A DNA stretch of 37,236 nucleotides from Idiomarina sp. (GTDB taxonomy: Bacteria; Pseudomonadota; Gammaproteobacteria; Enterobacterales; Alteromonadaceae): the NCBI GenBank assembly GCA_020832105.1, contig JAFIFH010000021.1:1-37236 (forward strand), in the 5' to 3' direction. The notes under the pieces were generated by a model that was given only the letters and a program-made list of their open reading frames with translations, was not told where the DNA came from and made no database searches. Below, in pieces: positions 1-8,936 of this stretch. Position numbers and translations under genes: made by a program. Each line of letters starts with the position of its first letter. Positions within the stretch are counted from its first letter, which is position 1.

Positions 1-246
1 AAAGAAGAAGGTGGCCGTCATACGCCATTCTTCAAAGGCTATCGTCCACAGTTCTACTTCCGTACGACTGACGTAACTGGTGCTGTAGAGCTTCCAGAAG
101 GCGTAGAGATGGTTATGCCTGGTGACAACATCAAGTTCGTAGTTGAACTGATTGCACCAATCGCAATGGATGACGGTCTGCGTTTCGCAATCCGTGAAGG
201 CGGCCGTACTGTAGGCGCTGGTGTTGTATCTAAAATCTTAGATTAA
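1..246 (+). CDS. tuf: Elongation factor Tu, C-terminal part (5' end outside window)
   Basis: The first 81 codons read as the C-terminal end of EF-Tu, the GTPase that delivers aminoacyl-tRNA to the ribosome. The visible part is beta-barrel domain III, with the conserved segments [27 protein letters not shown] and [13 protein letters not shown], ending in KILD and TAA. The reading frame is open from base 1, so the gene is cut by the window edge. A strong hairpin terminator follows, as expected for the last gene of a str-type operon (rpsL-rpsG-fusA-tufA), but the upstream genes are not visible. The next gene is an AbgT transporter, not rpsJ or secE, so the ribosomal context does not continue here. 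The identification is essentially certain; whether this is tufA or tufB cannot be told. Confidence 0.98.
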   Translation, partial: KEEGGRHTPFFKGYRPQFYFRTTDVTGAVELPEGVEMVMPGDNIKFVVELIAPIAMDDGLRFAIREGGRTVGAGVVSKILD

Positions 247-252
247 TCTCCT

Positions 253-269
253 GGGCAGGCTTTGCCTGC
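253..269. repeat. GC-rich hairpin just after tuf
   Basis: Seven bases after the tuf stop lies GGGCAGGCTTTGCCTGC, a 6-bp perfect stem (GCAGGC/GCCTGC) with a TTT loop and no T-tract. A near-identical element follows mshF at 29512-29529. It may stabilise the 3' end of the mRNA or belong to a dispersed family of short hairpins. Confidence 0.5.
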
Positions 270-284
270 GCTCAGATAACACCG

Positions 285-316
285 AAAAGGGTTCCCAATG
301 GGAGCCCTTTTTTATT
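285..316 (+). terminator. Intrinsic terminator of tuf
   Basis: The arms GGGTTCCC and GGGAGCCC form an 8-bp stem with one G-T wobble and a 3-base loop, followed at once by a run of T. This is a classic rho-independent terminator and ends the EF-Tu transcript. Confidence 0.9.
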
Positions 317-375
317 TTTAACCTTTGCAAAACATAGCATCGCGCTACATACGTTGATTTATGCGGTGATCAGGT

Positions 376-404
376 TTCACCCTCAGCCGCTTTTGTTTTA
401 CAAT
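376..404 (+). promoter_or_regulatory. Candidate sigma-70 promoter of the AbgT gene
   Basis: TTCACC (4 of 6 matches to the -35 consensus) and TACAAT (5 of 6 to the -10) are 17 bases apart, which would start transcription near 411, about 50 bases before the chosen start codon. The upstream in-frame ATG at 403 falls inside the -10 box, which argues against its use. This rests on sequence match only. Confidence 0.45.
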
Positions 405-462
405 GCCAACCTTCAATATGATTATAAAGCCGCCGCAACAGGCCGCAAAAGAGGAATTTTGG

Positions 463-2052
463 ATGTCTAATGGCTCACCTAAGGTCGCCGACGAGCAGCC
501 TAAACGCGGTGCCTTTACCCGCTTTCTGGATACCGTGGAATGGTTAGGAAACCTGTTACCCCACCCCGTATCTTTGTTTGCCATCTTTTGTTTACTAGTC
601 ATTGTCTCCAGTGGTATTGCCGCCTTCTTTGGGCTCAGTGTTGCCGATCCACGGCCTGCCACTCTGGGTGAAGAGATCGCCGTCAACAGCCTGCTCAGTG
701 CTGAAGGCCTGCGTTATATAGTCTCTAACCTGGTTACCAACTTTACTCAATTTCCTCCACTTGGTGTGGTGCTCGTGGCTTTGCTTGGTGTGGGTATTGC
801 CGAGCGCTCAGGCATGCTATCCGCGATGATGCGCGGCATGGTGATGAATGCGTCGCCGCGTATGGTGACGGTCACTATCGTGTTTGCAGGTGTGGTGTCT
901 AATACCGCCTCTGAACTTGGTTATGTGGTATTGGTACCGTTGGCGGCGATGATATTCCATTCTTTGGGTCGCCACCCGCTGGCAGGTCTTGCTGCCGCAT
1001 TCGCCGGGGTTTCGGCGGGCTATAGTGCCAACCTCTTTATTGGTACCGTTGATCCGTTACTGGCTGGGTTTACCACATCCGCGGCACAGCTGATTGACCC
1101 GACCTACGAAGTAGGACCGGAAATGAACTGGTTCTTTATGTTCATCAGTACCTTCCTGATTGCCATTCTGGGTTGGCTGGTAACCGAGAAAATTGTTGAG
1201 CCTAAGCTTGGTAAATATAACCCGGATGACATGGACCCTGACGCCGACATCGACGCCAATGTCAGCATGGACAAGTTGACCCATGCGGAGAAAAAGGGTT
1301 TGGTATTTGCCGGCCTGACCTTTCTCGGCCTGCTCGGTTTATTAGCTTTAACCGTCGTTCCTGAAGCAGGCGTACTGCGCAACCAGGAAACCGGCGGCGT
1401 TGCGGGATCCCCGTTTTTAAGTGGCATCGTGGTGTTTATCTTCATTACCTTCGCGATTCCAGGATTGGTGTACGGTTTTACCACCAAAGTCATGCAAAGC
1501 GACCGCGACGTCATTGATGCGATGGCAGCGAGTATGAGCAGCATGGGTTTGTACATCGTGCTGGTATTCTTTGCTGCGCAGTTTGTGGCGTTCTTTGGCT
1601 GGACCAATTTCGGCACGATTCTCGCGGTGAACGGGGCTAATTTTCTGCAGGCGATTAACCTGACCGGCCCGGGCGTGTTCGTCCTGTTTATCCTGATGTG
1701 TGCCTTTGTTAACCTGATGCTGGGCTCTGCGTCAGCGCAGTGGGCGGTAACTGCACCGATTTTTGTACCCATGCTGATGATTATCGGCTACGCCCCTGAA
1801 TTGGTGCAGGCGGCGTATCGGATTGGCGACTCAGTGACTAATATCATTACCCCAATGATGAGCTATTTTGGTCTAATCCTTGCGGTGGCCGCCCGTTACC
1901 AGAAGAAACTCGGTATTGGTACGCTGATTGCGATTATGCTGCCATACAGTATGGTTTTCCTGCTGGGTTGGATCGTGCTCTTCTACGTATGGGTGTTCTT
2001 ACTGGGTATGCCGGTAGGGCCGGGTGCGGCAACCTATTACGAGCTTAGCTAG
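463..2052 (+). CDS. AbgT family transporter
   Basis: A 529-residue polytopic inner-membrane protein of the AbgT (p-aminobenzoyl-glutamate transporter) family, whose members include E. coli AbgT (uptake of folate breakdown product) and MtrF/YdaH (antimetabolite efflux). Many hydrophobic helices are visible, and the family-typical stretch GYSANLFIGTVDPLLAGFT lies around residue 190, with a second conserved reentrant-type segment, SVTNIITPMMSYFG, near residue 455. The start at 463 is chosen over the in-frame ATG at 403 because a GAGGA ribosome site lies just before it and the extra N-terminus would run through the promoter. A hairpin follows the stop. Direction and substrate cannot be read from the sequence; no AbgA/AbgB hydrolase lies beside it. 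A glutaminase lies two genes on. Confidence 0.9.
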   Translation: MSNGSPKVADEQPKRGAFTRFLDTVEWLGNLLPHPVSLFAIFCLLVIVSSGIAAFFGLSVADPRPATLGEEIAVNSLLSAEGLRYIVSNLVTNFTQFPPLGVVLVALLGVGIAERSGMLSAMMRGMVMNASPRMVTVTIVFAGVVSNTASELGYVVLVPLAAMIFHSLGRHPLAGLAAAFAGVSAGYSANLFIGTVDPLLAGFTTSAAQLIDPTYEVGPEMNWFFMFISTFLIAILGWLVTEKIVEPKLGKYNPDDMDPDADIDANVSMDKLTHAEKKGLVFAGLTFLGLLGLLALTVVPEAGVLRNQETGGVAGSPFLSGIVVFIFITFAIPGLVYGFTTKVMQSDRDVIDAMAASMSSMGLYIVLVFFAAQFVAFFGWTNFGTILAVNGANFLQAINLTGPGVFVLFILMCAFVNLMLGSASAQWAVTAPIFVPMLMIIGYAPELVQAAYRIGDSVTNIITPMMSYFGLILAVAARYQKKLGIGTLIAIMLPYSMVFLLGWIVLFYVWVFLLGMPVGPGAATYYELS

Positions 2053-2080
2053 CCCCAGGTGGGTTGATAGTACTAATTTT

Positions 2081-2110
2081 AGGCAGATCAGCGCCCGCTG
2101 ACCTGCCTTT
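2081..2110 (+). terminator. Probable terminator of the AbgT gene
   Basis: AGGCAG-A-TCAGCG and CGCTGA-C-CTGCCT form a 12-bp stem with one internal A/C mismatch and a 2-base turn, 28 bases after the stop codon. The T-run after it is short and broken (TTTCG), so termination may be partial. Confidence 0.55.
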
Positions 2111-2122
2111 CGTCCCATTTAA

Positions 2123-2150
2123 TTGACAGAATCTGTAAGCAAGGTAAAGA
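2123..2150 (+). promoter_or_regulatory. Candidate promoter of the solute-binding protein gene
   Basis: A perfect -35 hexamer TTGACA (2123-2128) is followed after 16 bases by a weak -10, TAAAGA. An 11-base odd-centred palindrome, ACAGAATCTGT, overlaps the end of the -35 and could be an operator half-site. Evidence is limited to these matches. Confidence 0.35.
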
Positions 2151-2198
2151 TAGGGGTATACAAGTAATATAGAGCTTTGCTGATATGGAGAATCTCAG

Positions 2199-3044
2199 AT
2201 GACGTCGCCAACCTATGTTTTCGGCTTGTGGGCGTCAGTTCTGTTGGGGTTGATTGGGATAGCGACCGCTGGTTCAGTGTCTGCGCAAAATGACCAGCAA
2301 CCGGAAGGTATCTACATTGCCGCCTATGAATTTCCGCCGTATTTTTCATCAAGTTTAGAAAGCCATGTCATGGGCGCATTGGTCAAAGCACTTAACCAAC
2401 GCCAACAGCAATATCACTTTACCATCACTGAAGTTCGCCCTGCGCACCGCTACCGTGCACTTTCACCTGACGGTTGCTGCGATCTTATGTTGTTTCAGGA
2501 CCCGCAGTGGGGGTGGCGAGAAGGCTCAAATGGAGCGTTTATTATTGGAGCAGGGCTGACCAAAGGGGCAGACCTATACCTTGCCTTAGACGACCCGCAC
2601 GAGGTCCTGCAAGGCGAGGTTACGATAGGCGGCGTGCAGGGTTACCATTATCAGTTAACTGGGTATCAGCATGACATGGATATCCTCGAGCAGGACCATA
2701 ACCTGTATCTGGCGGACAATCATCTGACCTTACTGAACATGCTGCGCCGGGAGCGACTGGACGTGGTCATTATGAATGAGGAAATGATCCGCTTCATGGA
2801 AACATGGAACGAATCATTACTGTCAGACTTCGATTATCAAACTGCAGTGGATCAGGAATATGAAACCCGGATTATCGGGCGTCAGGACAGAGCTGAACTG
2901 GTCAACTGGCTGGAGGCGGAACTTGCCTCGATGGCGCATGAAGGCAAGTTAGCAGCGCTGTTTCAGCGCTTTGGCTTGCAGGACCATTTGAGTTTCGATG
3001 CTGAGAGTTATCAAGGCGCTGACCCTGACGGAGCGACTCAATAA
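2199..3044 (+). CDS. Periplasmic solute-binding protein (SBP_bac_3-like), orphan
   Basis: A 281-residue secreted protein. Residues 1-29 form a signal peptide with cleavage expected after SVSA. The mature part begins with IYIAAYEFPPYFS, the usual first strand of amino-acid-type binding proteins (SBP_bac_3), and the length fits that family. GGAG sits 8 bases before the ATG. No permease or ATPase gene lies beside it, so it may serve a transporter elsewhere or act as a sensor-like binding protein, as many marine gammaproteobacterial 'transporter substrate-binding domain' proteins seem to. The gene converges on the glutaminase and overlaps its 3' end by 7 bases. The ligand is unknown; an amino acid is possible, but the typical ligand-contact Arg/Asp pair cannot be assigned with confidence. 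Confidence 0.7.
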   Translation: MTSPTYVFGLWASVLLGLIGIATAGSVSAQNDQQPEGIYIAAYEFPPYFSSSLESHVMGALVKALNQRQQQYHFTITEVRPAHRYRALSPDGCCDLMLFQDPQWGWREGSNGAFIIGAGLTKGADLYLALDDPHEVLQGEVTIGGVQGYHYQLTGYQHDMDILEQDHNLYLADNHLTLLNMLRRERLDVVIMNEEMIRFMETWNESLLSDFDYQTAVDQEYETRIIGRQDRAELVNWLEAELASMAHEGKLAALFQRFGLQDHLSFDAESYQGADPDGATQ

Positions 3045-3976
3045 ACTGAGAGGCCTAACTTTTCTGCCAGGCGAGTGATCATATACATGCCTAAGCAGGA
3101 GTTACCATATTGGTTTAGGCGCGGGCTCCAGGCACAAATCACCCCATAGTTAGGCACAATAGCGACAATCCCACCGCCGACCCCACTTTTCGCAGGTAAC
3201 CCAACTTCAAACGCAAATTCGCCGGACTGATCGTACATGCCACTGGTTTGCAGAATCGCATTAATGCGGTGTGCGTCGCGACGAGTGACGATTTGCTCAC
3301 CTGAATGCGGTTGCACCCCGCGATTGGCGAGAAAACTCAGGCTGCGGGCTACATCCGCACAACTCATATCAATGGAACACTGGAAAAAGTAGTGGTCGAG
3401 GGTGTCCTCAACTTCAGCTTCTATGTTGCCAAAGCTTTTCATCAAATAAGCCAGTGCGGCATTGCGATTCCCGTGGGATTTCTCGGATTGAAAAATACCC
3501 TGGTTAACGTAGATGTCCTGATTGTCCGCCAGGTTACGCACAAAGGACGTGAAGGCGCTTTTACTGGATGAGTAATGGCTTACCAGGGTGTCGGCAACAA
3601 CAATGGCTCCAGCGTTAATGAACGGGTTTCGCGGAATGCCGTGTTCCCACTCCAGCTGAACTATCGAGTTAAACGCCTGGCCCGACGGCTCCATGTGCAC
3701 ACGGCGCCATAAATCATCGCCCATGCGCAGCATCGCCATAGTCAGGCCATAGACCTTAGACACGCTCTGGATAGAGAAGGGTACATTGGCATCACCTGCC
3801 ATATGCACTTCACCATCCAGATTAGCCACCGCAATGCCGCACTGGTTAGGATTGACCGATGCCAGTGCTGGAATATAGTTGGCGACCTCACCACTTAAGG
3901 GTAACTCAAGGGCTTCCTGAAGAATTTCCTGCAACAAGAGCTCCTGATTACTGGGTCGTTTCGGTGTGCCTTCCAT
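3038..3976 (-). CDS. glsA: Glutaminase (serine-dependent beta-lactamase fold)
   Basis: Converts glutamine to glutamate and ammonia in the cytoplasm. The 312-residue product has the usual length of the bacterial Gls family (E. coli GlsB 308) and its hallmarks: FSIQSVSKVYGL with the catalytic S71-V-S-K74, NPFINAGAIVV with N121, a conserved YLMKSFGN, and the C-terminal AKSGVGGGIVAIVP glycine loop. An ATG at 3976 preceded by GGAG at a 6-base spacing is preferred; a TTG 12 bases upstream is the alternative. It lies 47 bases behind the thioesterase gene on the same strand, so uvrA, the thioesterase and this gene may be co-transcribed. Its last 7 bases overlap the convergent binding-protein gene. 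Confidence 0.95.
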   Translation of the reverse strand: MEGTPKRPSNQELLLQEILQEALELPLSGEVANYIPALASVNPNQCGIAVANLDGEVHMAGDANVPFSIQSVSKVYGLTMAMLRMGDDLWRRVHMEPSGQAFNSIVQLEWEHGIPRNPFINAGAIVVADTLVSHYSSSKSAFTSFVRNLADNQDIYVNQGIFQSEKSHGNRNAALAYLMKSFGNIEAEVEDTLDHYFFQCSIDMSCADVARSLSFLANRGVQPHSGEQIVTRRDAHRINAILQTSGMYDQSGEFAFEVGLPAKSGVGGGIVAIVPNYGVICAWSPRLNQYGNSCLGMYMITRLAEKLGLSVY

Positions 3977-4023
3977 CCATAACTCCAACTGGGCTGGTGG
4001 TGATTATCGTAAATAAAAAACTA

Positions 4024-4431
4024 CTAACTAAGTGGATGGTCCGGGTGCGTCTGTTGCTCGAGCTTATGACGAATGCTCTGTGCAATAGTGACCGAGCGTT
4101 GGTTCTTGTAGTCAAAATTGACCAGCACTGAGGTGCCTTTGGCACAGAGCTCACCTTGTTGCCAAACTTCGCTGCCGATATCAAATGAACTGCTGCCTAT
4201 CCGTGCAATATAGGTTTTCAGTGTCACCATGTGGCCAAAATAGACCGGGCGCAGAAAATCTACGTTGAGGTTGGCAACGATCAGGCTGATTTCATAAGGG
4301 TCGCCCTGTTCCGTAAAAAGCTCAAAGACTGGCAAGCGGCCAGTCTCGAACCATGCGGGTATCACCGTATTATTCACATGACCTAAGGCGTCTGTTTCGT
4401 AGAAACGAACTTTAATATCTTCAGTGTACAT
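4024..4431 (-). CDS. Acyl-CoA thioesterase, hotdog fold (4HBT, YbgC/FadM type)
   Basis: A 135-residue single-hotdog enzyme. The active-site motif, TDALGHVNN (D14, G17, H18, N20, N21), is the 4-hydroxybenzoyl-CoA thioesterase signature in which the Asp is catalytic, followed by the expected aromatic/FE helix (AWFETGR). The family hydrolyses acyl-CoA thioesters; the substrate here is not determined. AAGGA stands 9 bases before the ATG. The gene starts 17 bases after uvrA on the same strand and is probably read through from it. Confidence 0.85.
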   Translation of the reverse strand: MYTEDIKVRFYETDALGHVNNTVIPAWFETGRLPVFELFTEQGDPYEISLIVANLNVDFLRPVYFGHMVTLKTYIARIGSSSFDIGSEVWQQGELCAKGTSVLVNFDYKNQRSVTIAQSIRHKLEQQTHPDHPLS

Positions 4432-4448
4432 CTACTACATTCCTTGTC

Positions 4449-7271
4449 TTACAGTTTCAGCATAGGCTTTAAAAAACGCGCCGTGTGTGAGGTTTTGCTC
4501 AGCGCAACCTCTTCCGGGGTACCTTGCTCCAGGATCTCACCACCACCAGAGCCACCTTCAGGACCAAGGTCAACTATCCAGTCAGCGGTTTTAACCACAT
4601 CCAGGTTGTGCTCAATGATGACGATGGTATTGCCATGGTCGCGCAGGCGATGAAGCACCGTCAGCAACTGCTGAATGTCGTGAAAGTGCAAGCCGGTAGT
4701 CGGCTCATCGAGAATATATAAGGTTTTGCCAGTGTCCCGCTTTGACAGCTCGCGGGATAATTTCACGCGCTGGGCTTCACCGCCAGACAGGGTCGTTGCA
4801 GACTGCCCCAAACGCACATAAGACAGGCCGACATCCATCAACGTTTGCAGCTTACGTGCGATTGCTGGTACCGGGTCAAAGAATTCACGGGCTTCCTCAA
4901 TAGTCATTTCCAGCACTTCGTGAATGTTCTTGCCCTTGTATTGGATCTCAAGGGTTTCACGGTTGTAGCGCTTACCTTTACAGATATCACAAGGCACATA
5001 CACGTCGGGTAAAAAGTGCATTTCTACCTTAATCATGCCATCGCCCTGGCACGCTTCACAACGACCGCCTTTGACGTTGAAACTAAAGCGCCCTGGTTTA
5101 TAACCTCGCGAGCGAGACTCAGGCACCGCGGCAAAGAACTCGCGCACCGGGGTGAAAATACCGGTGTAAGTGGCCGGGTTAGAACGTGGCGTACGACCGA
5201 TCGGGCTTTGGTCGATATCGACGACTTTATCGAGGAACTCCAAACCATGCACGCTAAGGTGCGGCGCTGCAACAACCGTGGTGGCACCATTGAGTTCGCG
5301 CTGGGCGAGCGGATATAGCGTATCGTTGATCAGGGTAGATTTGCCCGAACCCGAGACCCCGGTGACACAAGTCATTAACCCGATAGGTAAGCTCAGGTCC
5401 ACATTCTTCAGGTTGTTGCCACTGGCCCCTTTCACCTGAAGAAATTCTTTACCAGGTTTATTACGTTTTTTCGGGATGGCGATTTCTTTGCGCCCTGACA
5501 GGTAATCACCGGTCAGCGAGGCGGCGCTGGCGATGATATCGTCAACCCCACCTGCGGCGACAATTTCCCCCCCATGCACACCAGCACCTGGGCCAATATC
5601 GATCACATAGTCGGCTGAGCGGATAGCGTCTTCGTCGTGTTCAACTACCAGTACGGTGTTACCAAGGTCACGCAAATGACGCAGGGTTTCAAGCAAGCGC
5701 TCGTTATCCCGCTGGTGCAGACCAATGGATGGCTCATCCAGTACATACATCACACCCACCAGGCCGGCACCAATTTGGCTGGCCAAACGAATACGCTGGG
5801 CTTCACCACCTGATAAAGTCTCCGCACTGCGTGACAGGCTTAGGTAATTCAAACCCACATTGACCAAAAAGCGCAGACGGTCATTAATTTCTTTCAGTAT
5901 TTTCTCGGCGATACTGGCGCGCTGACCTTCGAGTTTGAGTGCGGTAAAGAAGTCCAGTGCATCGCCAATGGACTTTTCAACCACCTCAGGCAAGGTCGTT
6001 TCTTCAACAAACACATTGCGCGCTTCTTCGCGCAAGCGAGTGCCATTACAGGATTTACACGGTTGTGCGGCCAGGTACTTGGATAAATCGTCGCGTACGG
6101 CAGCAGAGTCTGTCTCCCGGTAGCGGCGCTGCATGTTAGGAATAATCCCTTCAAACGCGTGATTGCGCACCACGGTATCGCCGCGGTCGTTCATATATTT
6201 GAATTTAATCTCTTCTTTGCCACTGCCAAACAGCACTTTGTCTTTGATCTCGTCTTCAATGCTATTAAAGGGCGCATTGAGGTCAAAACCATAGTGTTCG
6301 CTGAGGGAGCGCAGCATTTGATAATAATAGAAGTTACGCTTGTCCCAGCCGCGAATAGCGCCACCTGTCAGGCTGAGTTCTGGGTTACCAACTACTTTTT
6401 CAGCGTCAAAATACTGTTCAACGCCAAGGCCGTCACAGGTAGGGCAGGCACCTGCAGGGTTGTTAAAGGAGAACATCCGCGGTTCCAGCTCCTGCATGCT
6501 GTAACCACATTCTGAGCAGGCAAAGTTGGCGGAGAAGATCAGGGTATCGCCAGCGCCTTCCATCGGTGCAATCAAAGCGGTACCGCCACTGAGTTCCAGC
6601 GCGGTTTCGAAAGACTCTGCTAAACGCAATTGCAGGCCATCACGGACTTTCAGGCGATCAACGACCACTTCAATGTGGTGTTTCTTATGTAGTTCCAGCT
6701 TCGGAGGGTCGCTTAAATCGCACACATTGCCATCCACACGTGCACGTAGAAAGCCTTGGCTGGCGAGATTCTCTAAGGTTTTCTGGTGCTCGCCCTTACG
6801 CCCCTGAACAACAGGTGCCAGCAGCATGATCTTACTGCCTTCTGGTAATTCGAGGACATGGTCCACCATCTGACTGATGGTTTGTGCCGCCAGCGTTTTA
6901 TGGTGAATTGGGCAGCGTGGCTCACCAACCCGCGCATACATTAAGCGCAGGTAGTCATAAATTTCTGTGATCGTACCGACGGTGGAGCGCGGGTTGTGGG
7001 ATGTCGATTTTTGCTCAATGGAAATCGCAGGGGACAGGCCCTCGATGGAATCCACATCGGGCTTTTCCATTAGACTAAGAAACTGGCGCGCGTATGCGGA
7101 GAGTGACTCGACATAGCGCCGCTGACCTTCAGCGTATAAGGTATCAAATGCTAACGATGATTTTCCTGACCCAGACAAGCCGGTAATCACAACCAGTTTG
7201 TCACGCGGAATTTCGAGATGAATATTCTTTAAGTTGTGGGTTCGAGCCCCACGAATTTCAATTTTATCCAT
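4449..7271 (-). CDS. uvrA: Excinuclease ABC subunit A
   Basis: The damage-recognition ATPase of nucleotide excision repair. From the ATG at 7271 the product is 940 residues, exactly the length of E. coli UvrA, and begins [17 protein letters not shown]. Visible elements in order are the first Walker A (G31-S38, GLSGSGKS), the CSECGY zinc module, the first ABC signature [16 protein letters not shown] with Walker [11 protein letters not shown], the second Walker [10 protein letters not shown], the CEACQGDG...CDICKG zinc finger that contacts DNA, and the second signature [11 protein letters not shown] with [12 protein letters not shown]. An in-frame TTG 15 bases upstream is an alternative start; GGAG is only 3 bases from the ATG. 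It is divergent from the MFS gene. I found no convincing LexA operator in the 168-base gap. Confidence 0.98.
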   Translation of the reverse strand: MDKIEIRGARTHNLKNIHLEIPRDKLVVITGLSGSGKSSLAFDTLYAEGQRRYVESLSAYARQFLSLMEKPDVDSIEGLSPAISIEQKSTSHNPRSTVGTITEIYDYLRLMYARVGEPRCPIHHKTLAAQTISQMVDHVLELPEGSKIMLLAPVVQGRKGEHQKTLENLASQGFLRARVDGNVCDLSDPPKLELHKKHHIEVVVDRLKVRDGLQLRLAESFETALELSGGTALIAPMEGAGDTLIFSANFACSECGYSMQELEPRMFSFNNPAGACPTCDGLGVEQYFDAEKVVGNPELSLTGGAIRGWDKRNFYYYQMLRSLSEHYGFDLNAPFNSIEDEIKDKVLFGSGKEEIKFKYMNDRGDTVVRNHAFEGIIPNMQRRYRETDSAAVRDDLSKYLAAQPCKSCNGTRLREEARNVFVEETTLPEVVEKSIGDALDFFTALKLEGQRASIAEKILKEINDRLRFLVNVGLNYLSLSRSAETLSGGEAQRIRLASQIGAGLVGVMYVLDEPSIGLHQRDNERLLETLRHLRDLGNTVLVVEHDEDAIRSADYVIDIGPGAGVHGGEIVAAGGVDDIIASAASLTGDYLSGRKEIAIPKKRNKPGKEFLQVKGASGNNLKNVDLSLPIGLMTCVTGVSGSGKSTLINDTLYPLAQRELNGATTVVAAPHLSVHGLEFLDKVVDIDQSPIGRTPRSNPATYTGIFTPVREFFAAVPESRSRGYKPGRFSFNVKGGRCEACQGDGMIKVEMHFLPDVYVPCDICKGKRYNRETLEIQYKGKNIHEVLEMTIEEAREFFDPVPAIARKLQTLMDVGLSYVRLGQSATTLSGGEAQRVKLSRELSKRDTGKTLYILDEPTTGLHFHDIQQLLTVLHRLRDHGNTIVIIEHNLDVVKTADWIVDLGPEGGSGGGEILEQGTPEEVALSKTSHTARFLKPMLKL

Positions 7272-7439
7272 AATCTCCGACTTCAATTCACTGGGTTGGA
7301 CAGCACGACCCCTCGGGTCGAGCGAAAGTACCTATTATCGCACAGATTTGCATCATGCGCAGCCAGCATGGTCGCTGCCAATGCTTTCTGATACACTGAC
7401 CAGCCTAAATTTGGCCACCCTTATTATCCACTTTTTCAG

Positions 7440-8849
7440 GTGCTTCCGGATTTGAAGAAACACGCACTCAATACCGTTGAAAAGAAGGCCGCTGCGTCGC
7501 TGGCCTCAATCTTTGGCCTACGTATGTTAGGCCTGTTTTTGATCATGCCGGTTATTGCCGTCTACGGTCAGGACTACGTTGATTATTCACCCCTGCTGAT
7601 TGGTGTCGCGATTGGTGCCTACGGCCTGACCCAGGCTATCTTGCAAATCCCGATGGGCTGGGTGTCTGATCGTATTGGTCGGCGACCAGTGATTGTTGGC
7701 GGCCTGCTGGTGTTTGCGATAGGTAGCGTGGTTGCGGCGATGTCCGACACCTTAACCGGGGTCATTATCGGTCGGGCTTTGCAGGGCGCCGGCGCTATTG
7801 CCAGTGCGATTCTGGCACTCGCATCAGATTGTTCCAGAGACGAGCAGCGGCCAAAGGTGATGGCGGCCATTGGCTTGTGTATTGGCTTGTCGTTTGCGCT
7901 CGCGCTGGTACTTGGGCCATGGCTGGGCGGTATTGTCGGCATGAGCGGGTTATTCTGGTTTACCGCGGTGAGTGCCCTACTGGCCATCGTATTAGTGCTG
8001 ACAGTAACCCCAACGCCGGTCAATAAAACCCCTAAACGCGATTTAGTGCCAGTACCCACCGAACTGAAACGGTTAGTCAAACAGCCCCAATTGATGCGGC
8101 TGAATCTGGGCGTGTTTGTTTTACATTTGGTGCTGACTGCGTGGTTTGTCAGTTTGCCGATTAGCCTGGTCAATGCGGGACTTGCAGCAGAGCAGCATGG
8201 CTGGCTATATTTCCCCACCTTGCTACTGTCTTTTGTGGTGATGGTGCCATTGATGATTTGGGCTATTCGCAAGCGGCGCCCGTTGCAGACCTTCCGTTTT
8301 GCGATTGGTCTGTTGCTGGTGGCTTTAGCAGTGATTGCGTATTTTGCCGATTCCCTGGCTTGGTTAGCCGTTGGCGTATGGATTTTCTTTATCGGTTTCA
8401 ACTACCTTGAAGCTAGCTTACCGGCGATGTTAGCGCAGTATGCGCCGGCTGGCAGTAAAGGCACCGCCAGCGGTATCTATACCAGCTGTCAGTTCTTTGG
8501 GGCCTTTATTGGTGGTGTCGCAGGTGGCTGGATTTACTCGATGCAAGGCATGACCGGGGTCGTTTTATTCTGTATTCTATTGCTAGCAATATGGTTGATC
8601 GTCAGCTTTGGTATGCGCCCGTTAGTTGGCATTGCGAATGTTAGTTTTGTGACCCCGCGGCTGGTGCAAGCGCAAGCCACCACGCTCGCTGAAGAGCTGG
8701 CTGAATTACCTGGTGTACTGGAAGCAGTCGTGATTACCAATGAACAAACCACTTATCTCAAAGTAAAAAGAGACAAGTTTGAGAATAAAACGGCGAAAGC
8801 CGCGATAGATAAGTATGTCGCCGCAGAGCAAGTTGCCGCAGGCGGTTAA
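7440..8849 (+). CDS. MFS transporter, YajR-like with C-terminal YAM domain
   Basis: A drug/proton antiporter-type major facilitator. The 12 expected membrane segments span residues 20-395, with motif A (GWVSDRIGRRP) in the first cytoplasmic loop. After the last helix comes a soluble tail, about residues 400-465, with the pattern of a small ferredoxin-like domain (ELAELPGVLEAVVITNEQTT, then a basic strand), as in E. coli YajR. A GTG at 7440 is taken as the start; a TTG at 7452 with AGG 11 bases before it is also possible, since no ATG lies near the conserved N-terminus. Lying between uvrA and ssb is a common arrangement in Alteromonadales, to my knowledge. The substrate is unknown. Confidence 0.88.
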   Translation: MLPDLKKHALNTVEKKAAASLASIFGLRMLGLFLIMPVIAVYGQDYVDYSPLLIGVAIGAYGLTQAILQIPMGWVSDRIGRRPVIVGGLLVFAIGSVVAAMSDTLTGVIIGRALQGAGAIASAILALASDCSRDEQRPKVMAAIGLCIGLSFALALVLGPWLGGIVGMSGLFWFTAVSALLAIVLVLTVTPTPVNKTPKRDLVPVPTELKRLVKQPQLMRLNLGVFVLHLVLTAWFVSLPISLVNAGLAAEQHGWLYFPTLLLSFVVMVPLMIWAIRKRRPLQTFRFAIGLLLVALAVIAYFADSLAWLAVGVWIFFIGFNYLEASLPAMLAQYAPAGSKGTASGIYTSCQFFGAFIGGVAGGWIYSMQGMTGVVLFCILLLAIWLIVSFGMRPLVGIANVSFVTPRLVQAQATTLAEELAELPGVLEAVVITNEQTTYLKVKRDKFENKTAKAAIDKYVAAEQVAAGG

Positions 8850-8860
8850 AAGATATGAAT

Positions 8861-8890
8861 GCGCTCTTCGATCCCTTACCATCGAAGCGC
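8861..8890. other. Imperfect inverted repeat between the MFS gene and ssb
   Basis: GCGCTCTTCGAT and ATCGAAGCGC pair as a 10-bp stem with a 2-base bulge around the loop CCCTTACC. No T-run follows, so it is a poor terminator. It sits 47 bases before the ssb start and could be a processing hairpin or an operator. Confidence 0.4.
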
Positions 8891-8936
8891 AGAGACAACG
8901 ATCATAAGCAAGATTTTGGACTTAAAGGAGAGTGGC

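Noticed and set aside
403..462. Upstream in-frame ATG for the AbgT gene.
   Set aside because: It lies inside the likely -10 box, has no ribosome site and would add a non-conserved N-terminus.
7237..7258. GTGGGTTCGAGCCCCAC on the plus strand looks like a tRNA T-arm.
   Set aside because: It lies in the start of uvrA and encodes the conserved RGARTHN segment on the minus strand. No acceptor, D or anticodon arms fit around it.
7272..7439. Possible LexA (SOS) operator between uvrA and the MFS gene.
   Set aside because: The best match has only a half-site (ACAG at 7342-7345) with no CTGT at the right distance; CTGGGTTGGACAG at 7288 has the wrong spacing.
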